NCBI RefSeq assembly: GCF_002412165.1
Contig: NZ_NXIA01000003.1
Span: forward strand, 5,254-69,253
Direction: 5' to 3'
Length of the DNA stretch: 64,000 bases
Source of the DNA: Curtobacterium sp. 'Ferrero'
Lineage (GTDB): Bacteria > Actinomycetota > Actinomycetes > Actinomycetales > Microbacteriaceae
This document shows positions 16,399-23,775 of the stretch, piece after piece; position 1 is the first letter of the stretch; every line of letters starts with the position of its first letter. The notes beneath the pieces are model-generated. The model ran no database searches and was not told where the DNA came from. It worked only from the letters and a program-made list of their open reading frames with translations. The position numbers were made by a program, and so were the translations under genes.

Positions 16399-18443
16399 GC
16401 GAATCGGCCGAAGAGGTCGTCGATGTCATCAAGGTCATCGTCGGAGTCAGCATCGACGTCGGCTCCGGCTTGATCGAGGAGTTCCTCGAGGTCGTAGTCC
16501 ATGTCGCTGGGGATCACGGTGCCGGAGTCGAGCGCTTGCAGCCGCTCGTAGGCGACAGCGTTCATCTCGTCAGTTCGGGAGAGCTCTGACCGGCCGCCGC
16601 GGATCAGGTCGTCGTCAGCGCGCCACTGAATCAGCAGCTGCAGCATCCGGTCCTGGTACTCAGTCCGCCGCAACGTCAGATCGCCGACCTGCCCGCCGAG
16701 CACGGTGAGGGAGTGGTCCGAGAACTGGGGCGTGTCTTCGGTGCGGAGCACCCAGGGCACTTCCCATGCGGTGCCGTCGGGGTCGAAGCAGTACACCTGC
16801 CGCAGGTCGGATGGGTTGTAGTGGAACGTCCAGTAGCCGTCGCGGGAAGCACCGGGGGTGCGCAGCAGCGTCTCAATGATGGGTGCGTTGAAGAGCTCGT
16901 AGCGGCGGGTGATGCCGTACTTCCGGAGCTTGGCTCGGAAGGTCGGCAGGAAACGGATCCACTCGTTCTCCCACTTAGGCATCTCGACGAACCCGGTCTC
17001 GCCGACGAGTTCCGCCCAGCGCTGGTAAGGACTGATGCGCCGTCCGAGTTCAGCGCGAAGGCCCCGGTGCTCGCGGAAGTTGTAGAGGTCGGTCCATTGC
17101 TGGTCGCGTTCCCAGAGCTGGTCCCAGGTGAGGAGGGCCTCGGTGTGGAGGCCGCGTTCGTCGATTGACCCGCCGACGTAGCCGGCGCAGAGTTCCTCGA
17201 ACTCGGTCTTGTAGCTGAGGAAGCTGCGCTCGATGAAGGCTTTGGCGCGCGGGTCACGGACGCGAGCGAACTCGACCTCGCATCCCAGGCGGGCGAGTTG
17301 GCTGACGTGGAAGTTGGAGAGGAAGTCTTTCCCGTTGTCAGTGATCAGGCGGCGCGGCGGGATCGGCCACCGAGTGAGCGCGCGCGGTATCCCGACGAAG
17401 GGGCGCGGGTATACCCGGCCGTCGACGGTGACCGTTTCGCGGTCGTCGACCATCGATGCGAACGCGTCGGCAAGAGCGAGGACGACACCGACGCCCGAGG
17501 AGTGCTCGCTGATGGAGCGGCCGACGATCATGCGGGTGGCGGAGTCGATGATCTTCACCAGCGTGACCCGGTAAGTGCGGGCCTTCCCGGTGCGGTCCTT
17601 CGGGTCCCAAAGCATCACGTTCGAGGTCGTGGCGTCGATCTGCCAAAGCGACCCCGGGCGCTCCAGGTGGCGCAGGGCGAAGGACTGCTTGGGCGCTTGC
17701 TCAGTGCCGTGCTTCGTCTTCGACTTGGTCTTCAGGTGCGGCATCCGCTTGTGGACGCGATTGACGAGACGGTAGAACGTTCGCTCCGACGGCGGCTTCG
17801 TGATGTCGGGAGCGGTGCCGAGGAGCCAGAGGCGGAACTCGAGGTACTGCGTCTGCGTGTGCAGAGCCGGATCGAACACGCGGTCGAGCAGGAACTTCTC
17901 CACCAGGGCGGGGATGTCAGCGTCGCGGTTCTTCCGACGTTCCCGTGTGTAGCGACCGTCGACCGTCGCTGTGGGGCCGGCCGTTTCTCGCTTGATGGCG
18001 CGGCTGACGCGCTTGCGGGCCGTCTCGTAGGGGATCTCGTCGTGCTCGGCGATGCGTCTCGCGATCGCGGCGAGACGTTTGCCTTCGATGTGGATGACGT
18101 CCGGGTCGACGTCCCGGGAGGGCTTCTCGTTATCCCCTTGCCAGGGTGCGATGCCGGTGTCGATGTAGCGGATGAGCGCGCGGTGGTAGTCGCGCTTGCC
18201 GATTGCGGTGTCGCTGAGCCGGTCGTCGAGGTCATGCAGCAGCATCGACGCCGGCGGCGGGTTCTCCGGGCTGGCGATCGCCTTGACCACCGCGCGGAGC
18301 GGCCGAGGAGTCACGGGTCGGTTCGCGGCGTCGACGAACTGCACCCACCCGTCAGCCCATGACTGCACGAACACCTGTTCGCCGTCGAACACCACCGGCA
18401 TACCCACGCGCAGCTTCGCGACCCACTCCGAGTCCTTCGTCAC
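16395..18443 (-). CDS. tnsB: TnsB/TniA-family DDE transposase
   Basis: An rve-fold (retroviral integrase) transposase that joins transposon 3' ends to target DNA. Counted from an upstream GTG at 18458, the catalytic triad is Asp275 (LWQIDAT), Asp374 (LITDNGKDF) and Glu410 (KAFIERSF), with exactly 35 residues between the second Asp and the Glu, as in D,D(35)E enzymes. An N-terminal region of HTH character (RLAAIARRIAEHDEIPYETARKRVSRAIKRE-like) should bind the end repeats. I place the start at GTG 18443 because it overlaps the tnsA stop by 4 bases (GTGA); GTG 18458 would add five residues. The acidic C-terminal tail (DVDADSDDDLDDIDDLFGRFA) is likely to contact TnsC. Confidence 0.93.
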   Translation of the reverse strand: MTKDSEWVAKLRVGMPVVFDGEQVFVQSWADGWVQFVDAANRPVTPRPLRAVVKAIASPENPPPASMLLHDLDDRLSDTAIGKRDYHRALIRYIDTGIAPWQGDNEKPSRDVDPDVIHIEGKRLAAIARRIAEHDEIPYETARKRVSRAIKRETAGPTATVDGRYTRERRKNRDADIPALVEKFLLDRVFDPALHTQTQYLEFRLWLLGTAPDITKPPSERTFYRLVNRVHKRMPHLKTKSKTKHGTEQAPKQSFALRHLERPGSLWQIDATTSNVMLWDPKDRTGKARTYRVTLVKIIDSATRMIVGRSISEHSSGVGVVLALADAFASMVDDRETVTVDGRVYPRPFVGIPRALTRWPIPPRRLITDNGKDFLSNFHVSQLARLGCEVEFARVRDPRAKAFIERSFLSYKTEFEELCAGYVGGSIDERGLHTEALLTWDQLWERDQQWTDLYNFREHRGLRAELGRRISPYQRWAELVGETGFVEMPKWENEWIRFLPTFRAKLRKYGITRRYELFNAPIIETLLRTPGASRDGYWTFHYNPSDLRQVYCFDPDGTAWEVPWVLRTEDTPQFSDHSLTVLGGQVGDLTLRRTEYQDRMLQLLIQWRADDDLIRGGRSELSRTDEMNAVAYERLQALDSGTVIPSDMDYDLEELLDQAGADVDADSDDDLDDIDDLFGRFA

Positions 18444-19477
18444 GGGTTCACCGTCCACACGATCGAGGTCGGCCGGAACGGCAACCGCATGTCCGTGCGG
18501 AGGTCACGGCGCCACAGCATCCGACGGATCAACATCATCGCGAACCCCGGCTCGTACCCCCGTGCGGCGACGCGTGCCACGAGCTCGACGACGGGCATGG
18601 GTCGCGTGCACAGCTCCGCCGCGATCGGTGCCCAGCGCCGGTAGGACGGCTCGGGAACCCGCGCCTCAGTGAAATTCTCGAGGTTCGCCTGCATCAGTCG
18701 CGGCATCCCCGTCCAGACCTCGTAGCCGATACCTGCCTCGGCAAGAACGCCCCTGACCAAGGCCGCCCGAGCCCGCCACTTCCGTTGCGCCGCCTGCTCG
18801 GGGTTCTTCACGTCGACGACCAGCGGCGGCAGCCCGTCCCCAAGAAGGACCAGGTCCGGCGTGTGCAGCTTGCACGGCGCTCCTCGCTGGAACGCCAACG
18901 TGAACGGCTGACCACCGATGTAGCGCACCGCCGGATGGAAATCCGCGAGCGTGATGAAGTCCCGTTCCAGATGCGACTCCGCGCCGACGAGCGACCCGGT
19001 GGTGTGGGTCCACACGGCGACGGGCTTGTGATCTTGCGTCAGTCTGCGAGAGAACTCGCGCATCGGATGCGCGGAACGCAGCAGCTCCGCCGTCAGATCA
19101 GCGACCTGCACACTGCGGACAGTGCGCCCGTCCGTCGAGTACCCGGCGATAACGCCGGCGGAAGGCCTCTCGGGCTTCAAACGGTACGTCGACCACGGCC
19201 GGTGAAACCTCATCCGAAGCCCCCGTACCAAGCTGCCGACGCGGTCTGTCACATGCCTGGGGTTCGCCGCCCAGGAGTTCAGGACCTCCATGGGATCGAC
19301 GTCCCACTCACCGACGCGCGTCCGGCCACGATGAGCGAGCCGTTCGCTATCGCGGAGCATTGGGCTCCCGAGGCCCCCCGCCCAGGCTGGAGGGGTGTCC
19401 GGAAGCCGCACGTACGCCGGTCGGCCGGCACGGCCGGGCTCGTCTGGCGGGCCAGCGACAAGCGTATCCGTGCTCAT
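18440..19477 (-). CDS. tnsA: TnsA endonuclease of Tn7-like element
   Basis: A 345-residue protein with a TnsA-type restriction-endonuclease fold: ESHLERDFITLADFHPAVRY (Glu167 or Glu171), HTPDLVLL (Asp208) and LVVDVKNPEQ (Asp222, Lys224), followed by YEVWTGMP. In Tn7, TnsA cuts the 5' ends of the element while TnsB cuts the 3' ends, allowing cut-and-paste movement; intact catalytic residues here argue for the same. It has about 150 extra N-terminal residues compared with Tn7 TnsA. The ATG at 19477 overlaps the stop of a 37-codon upstream frame. Confidence 0.9.
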   Translation of the reverse strand: MSTDTLVAGPPDEPGRAGRPAYVRLPDTPPAWAGGLGSPMLRDSERLAHRGRTRVGEWDVDPMEVLNSWAANPRHVTDRVGSLVRGLRMRFHRPWSTYRLKPERPSAGVIAGYSTDGRTVRSVQVADLTAELLRSAHPMREFSRRLTQDHKPVAVWTHTTGSLVGAESHLERDFITLADFHPAVRYIGGQPFTLAFQRGAPCKLHTPDLVLLGDGLPPLVVDVKNPEQAAQRKWRARAALVRGVLAEAGIGYEVWTGMPRLMQANLENFTEARVPEPSYRRWAPIAAELCTRPMPVVELVARVAARGYEPGFAMMLIRRMLWRRDLRTDMRLPFRPTSIVWTVNP

Positions 19478-19587
19478 GTGGCGTCGCCGGAAGGCCCCAC
19501 GCGGACCGCACCTGTCGGCCGTTCGTCTCTACGACGGCGATACGCGTCGGAGATTTCGAGGTGGGTAGTGGACAGCAGTGGGCTCAT
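19474..19587 (-). CDS. Possible 37-residue leader peptide coupled to tnsA
   Basis: A short frame starting ATG 19587 (MSPLLSTTHLEISDAYRRRR) ends with TGA inside an ATGA overlap with the tnsA start. Such overlaps usually mean coupled translation. It begins about six bases after a possible -10 element, as a leaderless message would. Its product shows no known domain. It may simply provide a ribosome for tnsA. Confidence 0.4.
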   Translation of the reverse strand: MSPLLSTTHLEISDAYRRRRDERPTGAVRVGPSGDAT

Positions 19588-19593
19588 GGCGGC

Positions 19594-19625
19594 ACACTAA
19601 CTGTAAGTTGCTTACAGAATCAATC
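19594..19625 (-). promoter_or_regulatory. tns operon promoter with 17-bp palindromic operator
   Basis: CTGTAAGTTGCTTACAG at 19601-19617 is a perfect palindrome of 7-base arms around TTG. On the minus strand it fills exactly the 17 bases between a -35-like TTGATT and a -10-like TTAGTG/TAGTGT, the position of a repressor that blocks RNA polymerase. A diverged relative (CTGCAAGTTGTGCCTACAA) occurs at 20073-20091. The adjacent small HTH protein is the obvious candidate regulator. Confidence 0.5.
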
Positions 19626-19638
19626 CTTGCAGGAGCCG

Positions 19639-19905
19639 CTACCGCTCGTGAGAAGACGCATCTTGCTTCGCTGCCCGAATCCAGTTACTAACCGCGACGT
19701 GGCTGACACCGAGCGCCTCCGCAATGGCATTCATCGTGAGGCCAGTGTCATACGCCTCGCGAGCGAGACGAACGCGCTCCTCGTTCGTCTCGCGGAGCAC
19801 CTTCTCCGCACGCCGCATCGCTTCCATAAGGGCGTCCGCACGAACTTTGTCCGTGACTCTCTTCGGCGGACGTCCAGTCCTGCGCGCGGGGGTCGGCTCG
19901 CTCAT
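19639..19905 (-). CDS. Small helix-turn-helix protein upstream of tnsA
   Basis: An 88-residue basic protein. Residues about 44-78 form a resolvase/Xre-like helix-turn-helix: LAREAYDTGLTMNAIAEALG then VSHVAVSNWIRAAK. The N-terminus GRPPKRVTDKVRADALMEAM contains an AT-hook-like GRP motif. It lies just upstream of the tns promoter on the same strand and could repress the tns operon; this is inference. Not a full resolvase (no catalytic serine domain). Confidence 0.75.
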   Translation of the reverse strand: MSEPTPARRTGRPPKRVTDKVRADALMEAMRRAEKVLRETNEERVRLAREAYDTGLTMNAIAEALGVSHVAVSNWIRAAKQDASSHER

Positions 19906-20204
19906 AGATGCGCTCCAACGATCGAATCGAACGTCGGAACGGCGGTTGCGCGCCCCGCGGGCACGTGGAAAGATCCGACGCGAATCTCGCTCGGATCAGG
20001 CAGGCAGTCTCGAGTTGTGGCGGGCACTACACGCGGTTTGGCCGTCGCGTGCCGAGGGGTCAATGACGACCCCTGCAAGTTGTGCCTACAAACCATGGTA
20101 GCTCCCGGACTCCGTCCTCGTCCCTCGCCGGCTTCGCGCCGGGTCAGTGCCCCCATTCTCGCTCGTTTACGAGGCAAATCGACGATTCGAGAGGTGGAGC
20201 AGAG
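19906..20204. other. Divergent intergenic region in transposon
   Basis: 299 bases between the small HTH gene and the WQF-protein gene. It includes CTGCAAGTTG at 20073-20082, half of the tns palindrome. No gene seen. Confidence 0.4.
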
Positions 20205-20792
20205 ATGAACGAGGTCGACCCGTCCTTGGCCTCGCTCGCGGGCGTGCTCGCTCACGGTCGCGACTTCGGCCTGGCTGAAGGGCCCCCAGACGGCCCCCGA
20301 GGACGTCAAGCGACGCCCGAGGAGGAGGAGTTCCTGATCCGCTCCGGCAGCCTGACTCGCGAGGAATACGAGGAGTCGAAGGCGGCGGTCGCTCGCGGGG
20401 AGCTGGAGGAGGCCGAGCGTCTGACCGTCCAGGAGGCGCTCGTTGCCACGCTGGCAGCTGAGGAAGCCGCCGACTGGCTTGGCATCAGTGAGGCTCAGCT
20501 GCACGCGCTGCTTGCTGCCGGCGAGGTGGTCGCATTCGTTTCCGACGGCGAGCTGCGGTACCCGGCATGGCAGTTCACGGACGACCCTGCCCAACCAGTC
20601 CTTTCGGGCATGGCACGACTGACACCGGCGTGGGGTGACGAGAAGCACCCCGCAACGGTCTTGGGGTTCATGTACAACGCCTGCCTCGAGATCCCTGGTA
20701 CCGACGACACCTTCACTCCAGTCGAGTGGCTCAGGCTCGGCGGAGACCTGCAGGTCGTCCTTGACCAGCTCGAAGCCGCCAGCTGGCGGTAG
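20205..20792 (+). CDS. WQF-motif protein A (possible MbcA/ParS-like or excisionase-like)
   Basis: A 195-residue protein. A middle helix-turn-helix-like segment (EAADWLGISEAQLHALLAAG) is followed by ELRYPAWQFTDDPAQPVLSG and a C-terminal TPVEWLRLGGDLQVVLDQLE. This order, HTH, YPAWQF, then a P-x-E-W-L helix, resembles the toxin-binding region of Xre/MbcA/ParS-type antitoxins, and also mycobacterial excisionase-like proteins. No RES toxin gene is adjacent. GAGGTGGAG lies 7 bases upstream of the ATG. It is a paralogue of the next gene. Confidence 0.6.
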   Translation: MNEVDPSLASLAGVLAHGRDFGLAEGPPDGPRGRQATPEEEEFLIRSGSLTREEYEESKAAVARGELEEAERLTVQEALVATLAAEEAADWLGISEAQLHALLAAGEVVAFVSDGELRYPAWQFTDDPAQPVLSGMARLTPAWGDEKHPATVLGFMYNACLEIPGTDDTFTPVEWLRLGGDLQVVLDQLEAASWR

Positions 20793-20871
20793 AAACACCT
20801 CGACGGCCCCCGACCACACCGTTTCGAGTCGTGCCATCACCTACCAACACCCATCCCTGCAGGAGGCATCG

Positions 20872-20910
20872 ATGGCCACCCCAGAAGTCGATCGAGAAGA
20901 GACGACCTGA
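20872..20910 (+). CDS. 12-residue leader peptide
   Basis: MATPEVDREETT, preceded by the strong ribosome site CAGGAGG at 20860-20866, ends in TGATG shared with the start of the next gene. The next gene has no ribosome site of its own, so translation probably runs through this mini-frame. Confidence 0.5.
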   Translation: MATPEVDREETT

Positions 20911-21653
20911 TGGCGTCACGGCTACAGATCGCTCGCGCTCGCGCACGTGTGGCTCTCGCCGGCCGGACCGGTGAGGACCTACCGGAGAGCGTCCGGAGGG
21001 CCGCGGCCATGGACTTCGCGGACGCCGACGATGCGGTCGCAGTCGACCGGGACCGCGAGCTCGACCCGCCCCGGCTACGCGGCGCCTTCAGACAATTCGT
21101 CGGCGTCCACGCCGGCGGTCACGACTTCGGGCCTCGCCACAACCCGCCGCAGCCTCGAACCGGTCGAGATCTCACCCCGGACGAGGAGGAGGCCCTCATC
21201 GAGGCTGCGTTCGGCACGCGGGAGCGGTACGAAGCGGCGAAGGCTGCTGTCGCGCGAGGAGAGCTCGATGCAATCGAACGTCGGTCCTGGCAGCGCGGAC
21301 TGAGCGCCTCACTCACCTTGGAAGAGGCAGCCGACTGGCTGGACACAGGAACGGGACGTGTGCTCACCCACCTCGCGTTAGGTGACCTGTTCGCGTTCGT
21401 GTGCGACGACGAGCTTCTGTTCCCGGCATGGCAGTTCACCGACGACCCGGACCAGCCATCGCTGAACTACATGTCGTCGCTGGTCCGAGCGTTCGATGAG
21501 GACATGCACCCGACGTCGATCCTCGGGTTCATGACAACACCCCACTCGTACACGTCCATCGACGGCGAGCCGGCAACGCCGGTCGAGTGGCTCACCTCAG
21601 GCCGCGACGCGAAGCCGCTGCTGGAGCTGCTCGAGACACGGCGGATGAGGTAG
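20910..21653 (+). CDS. WQF-motif protein B, paralogue of upstream gene
   Basis: A 247-residue protein sharing with its neighbour the blocks TPDEEEALIEAAFGTRERYE, AAKAAVARGELDAIERRSW, LEEAADWLDTGTGRVLTHLA, ELLFPAWQFTDDPDQPSLNY and TPVEWLTSGRDAKPLLELLE. It has an extra 60-residue N-terminus of basic and acidic residues. The ATG overlaps the stop of a 12-residue leader (TGATG). The two paralogues probably form a pair acting on the same partner; what the partner is cannot be seen. Confidence 0.65.
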   Translation: MASRLQIARARARVALAGRTGEDLPESVRRAAAMDFADADDAVAVDRDRELDPPRLRGAFRQFVGVHAGGHDFGPRHNPPQPRTGRDLTPDEEEALIEAAFGTRERYEAAKAAVARGELDAIERRSWQRGLSASLTLEEAADWLDTGTGRVLTHLALGDLFAFVCDDELLFPAWQFTDDPDQPSLNYMSSLVRAFDEDMHPTSILGFMTTPHSYTSIDGEPATPVEWLTSGRDAKPLLELLETRRMR

Positions 21654-21839
21654 GCACTGCACCGAAGAGCCGCTCAGCCCACTCCCGTTTCCCCCTCGCC
21701 CCCCCAGGAGCGGCAGGTCCGCCTCGACGCGCTCTTGAGGCTCGGTCCCCTGGTCATCTCTAGCCCTCCAGGAGCGCAAGCCCGACGGTCGTGACACGCC
21801 AAGAGTAAAAATGAGCGCAGAACTTACTGCTCTCGATCT
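21654..21839. other. Intergenic, likely promoter of three-gene cassette
   Basis: 186 bases with no gene. A run of CCCCC at 21700-21706 and a relatively AT-richer piece (AAGAGTAAAAATGAGC) near 21802-21817 are the only local features. Confidence 0.35.
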
Positions 21840-22649
21840 ATGCTGAGTCCCGTGAGTGCAGAAGACGACGCCATGAAGAGCCTCGGTGAGGCTGGCTTCC
21901 TCAGTGTCCTGAAGTGGGCAGCTCCCGCAGCCTTCGCGGCGACAAACCAGATCTACGACGAGGACGCCGGCCATGATCAGGGCGTCGTCGGCTACCTCAA
22001 CTACAAGCACCTCCAGGACCATCTGGATCGCGCAACGTCGAACGGACGGTTCGGCCTCGGGCCGGAGGTGGAGGGCGTCGGCGGTGACGTTCTCGAGCGC
22101 GGTGTTCCGCCGCAGGTGTTCCGTTCGATGCCCCTCCTCGCGGCCCACGCGGTGACGCGCAGCAACTACCGACAGTCACCAGGCTGGGCGGTGGGCGGCT
22201 TCCGCGTGCTCCTGCAGTCGTTCACGTTCGGCGGCATCGACGACATCAAGTGGGTGCAACGCAGCGACGCCAAGCGCCGGGTCGCGTCGCAGCACTTCAT
22301 CAGCGACGGCACGCTCTTTGACGACGAGGACTTCGGGCTCGAGTCCATCGACGGGATCCCCGAGGATGACGGCTTCACCGGCGTCACCCTCGTGGCCGCA
22401 CACGCGTTCAATCCCACGACCAAGCAGTTCGAGCTCTACCTCGGCCAGAGCAAGAATCCGGCGTACCCCCACGACGGTTGCTGGCACTGGCGCGTGAAGC
22501 TCATCTCCGGCGGCACGCCGATCGGCGGTGTTGGCACGGTCACTCCTCCGGCGCAGCCGAGCCGCGGCGCGTCGACCGATGTCGAAGACGTCCCGGTCCG
22601 CATCAAGCGTCCGAGCGCTGCCGAGGGTCTCGGGTCGGCAAATGGATAG
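21840..22649 (+). CDS. Unknown protein, first gene of putative defence cassette
   Basis: A 269-residue protein. It begins with a helical, partly hydrophobic stretch (MKSLGEAGFLSVLKWAAPAA) and contains a strand-rich centre (SFTFGGIDDIKWVQRSDAKR, ELYLGQSKNPAYP). No family recognised. Its stop lies inside the start of the HTH-peptidase gene (8-base overlap), so the genes are coupled. The start is uncertain: ATG 21840, GTG 21852 and ATG 21873 are all possible. Confidence 0.65.
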   Translation: MLSPVSAEDDAMKSLGEAGFLSVLKWAAPAAFAATNQIYDEDAGHDQGVVGYLNYKHLQDHLDRATSNGRFGLGPEVEGVGGDVLERGVPPQVFRSMPLLAAHAVTRSNYRQSPGWAVGGFRVLLQSFTFGGIDDIKWVQRSDAKRRVASQHFISDGTLFDDEDFGLESIDGIPEDDGFTGVTLVAAHAFNPTTKQFELYLGQSKNPAYPHDGCWHWRVKLISGGTPIGGVGTVTPPAQPSRGASTDVEDVPVRIKRPSAAEGLGSANG

Positions 22650-23757
22650 TCCACTGCGGCCCTCGCAGGCTCTGTCGGCAGCGTCGTCGCTCTTCAACGG
22701 TGAGCGGCTCACGATGGCCCGACAGCTCGCAGGGTTGAAGAAGTCCCACCTGGCGACCCTGATCGAGATGTCACCGGCTTCGGTGACGTCGTGGGAGAGC
22801 GGCGCGAAGCAGCCCAACCGGGCAACGGTTGCAAAGCTCGCGTTGGCGTTACGCGTTGAACCTCAGTTCTTCGGTGGCGGCTCTCCACCCAAGGTCAACA
22901 AGCCCCACTTCCGTTCCCTCCGCTCGACTCCGCAGATCGCTCAAGACGAGGCGGAGGCGTACGGAAGATTCGTCGCGGAGGTGTCCGGCATGCTCGAGAA
23001 CGCCGTCGAGTTCCCGCAGGCTCTCCTGCCGGATCTTCCCGTGGATCCGGATGAACGAACGATGACCCCCGAGGACGCCGCGAAGGCGGCTCGCGAGTTC
23101 TTCGGCGTTGTACCCGGACCGATTCAGCATGTCGTGCGTCTCGCCGAACGTGCTGGTGTCGTCGTGGTGTTCAGCGAGCCCGGTGTCGCAGCGATCGACG
23201 CGTACTCGCTGCACACCGCCACACGGCCGGTCATCATCCTGAACCCGGTGAAGGACGACTACTACCGGCAGCGTTTCGACGTCGCCCATGAGCTCGGCCA
23301 TCTGATCATGCACCACGACGCCGAGCCCGGCGGAAAGGTGGCTGAAGAACAAGCCAACCGCTTCGCGGCGGAGTTCCTCCTGCCTGCAGAAGAGATTGCC
23401 CCCCTCTTGCCGAGCTCGACCGCGGGTCGGGCATGGGCGCAGCTCGCTGAGCTCAAGGAGCACTGGGGCGTCAGTCTCGCCGCTCTCCTGTACCGTGCCC
23501 GGACGCTCGGCGTGATGGGCGATGTCTCGTATCGCAACGCGGTCATCCGGATGTCGCAGAACGGTTGGCGACGTGCCGAACCGGGACGAATCTCCTCACT
23601 CGAGATGCCGTCGATGCTCCCCCGAGCGCGAGAGGTGCTCGGCGAAGCGGGGATTAACGATGAAGACTTCTTGGCCGGCTCGGGGCTGCCGTCGGCGCTC
23701 TACGCGATCGCGGCGTCTCGGGTGCCGACCGCGGCGGCTCTAGAACCTGCGCAGTAA
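22642..23757 (+). CDS. HTH-ImmA/IrrE family metallopeptidase
   Basis: A 371-residue protein with an Xre-type helix-turn-helix at residues 21-75 (ERLTMARQLAGLKKSHLATL, then SPASVTSWESGAKQPNRATV) and a zinc peptidase domain of the ImmA/IrrE (COG2856) family with HELGH at 216-220 and the third ligand region EEQANRFAAEFLLP near 235-248. Such proteins cleave or inactivate repressors when triggered by damage or phage. It sits between the unknown gene (8-base overlap) and the nuclease gene (18-base gap). The likely role is the sensor-switch of the cassette, which is inference. Confidence 0.88.
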   Translation: MDSPLRPSQALSAASSLFNGERLTMARQLAGLKKSHLATLIEMSPASVTSWESGAKQPNRATVAKLALALRVEPQFFGGGSPPKVNKPHFRSLRSTPQIAQDEAEAYGRFVAEVSGMLENAVEFPQALLPDLPVDPDERTMTPEDAAKAAREFFGVVPGPIQHVVRLAERAGVVVVFSEPGVAAIDAYSLHTATRPVIILNPVKDDYYRQRFDVAHELGHLIMHHDAEPGGKVAEEQANRFAAEFLLPAEEIAPLLPSSTAGRAWAQLAELKEHWGVSLAALLYRARTLGVMGDVSYRNAVIRMSQNGWRRAEPGRISSLEMPSMLPRAREVLGEAGINDEDFLAGSGLPSALYAIAASRVPTAAALEPAQ

Positions 23758-23775
23758 CTTCATCGAAAGGAACCC

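Noticed and set aside
13050..19477. CRISPR-associated transposon (CAST)
   Set aside because: No cas genes or repeat-spacer array within the element; TniQ is of the long type.
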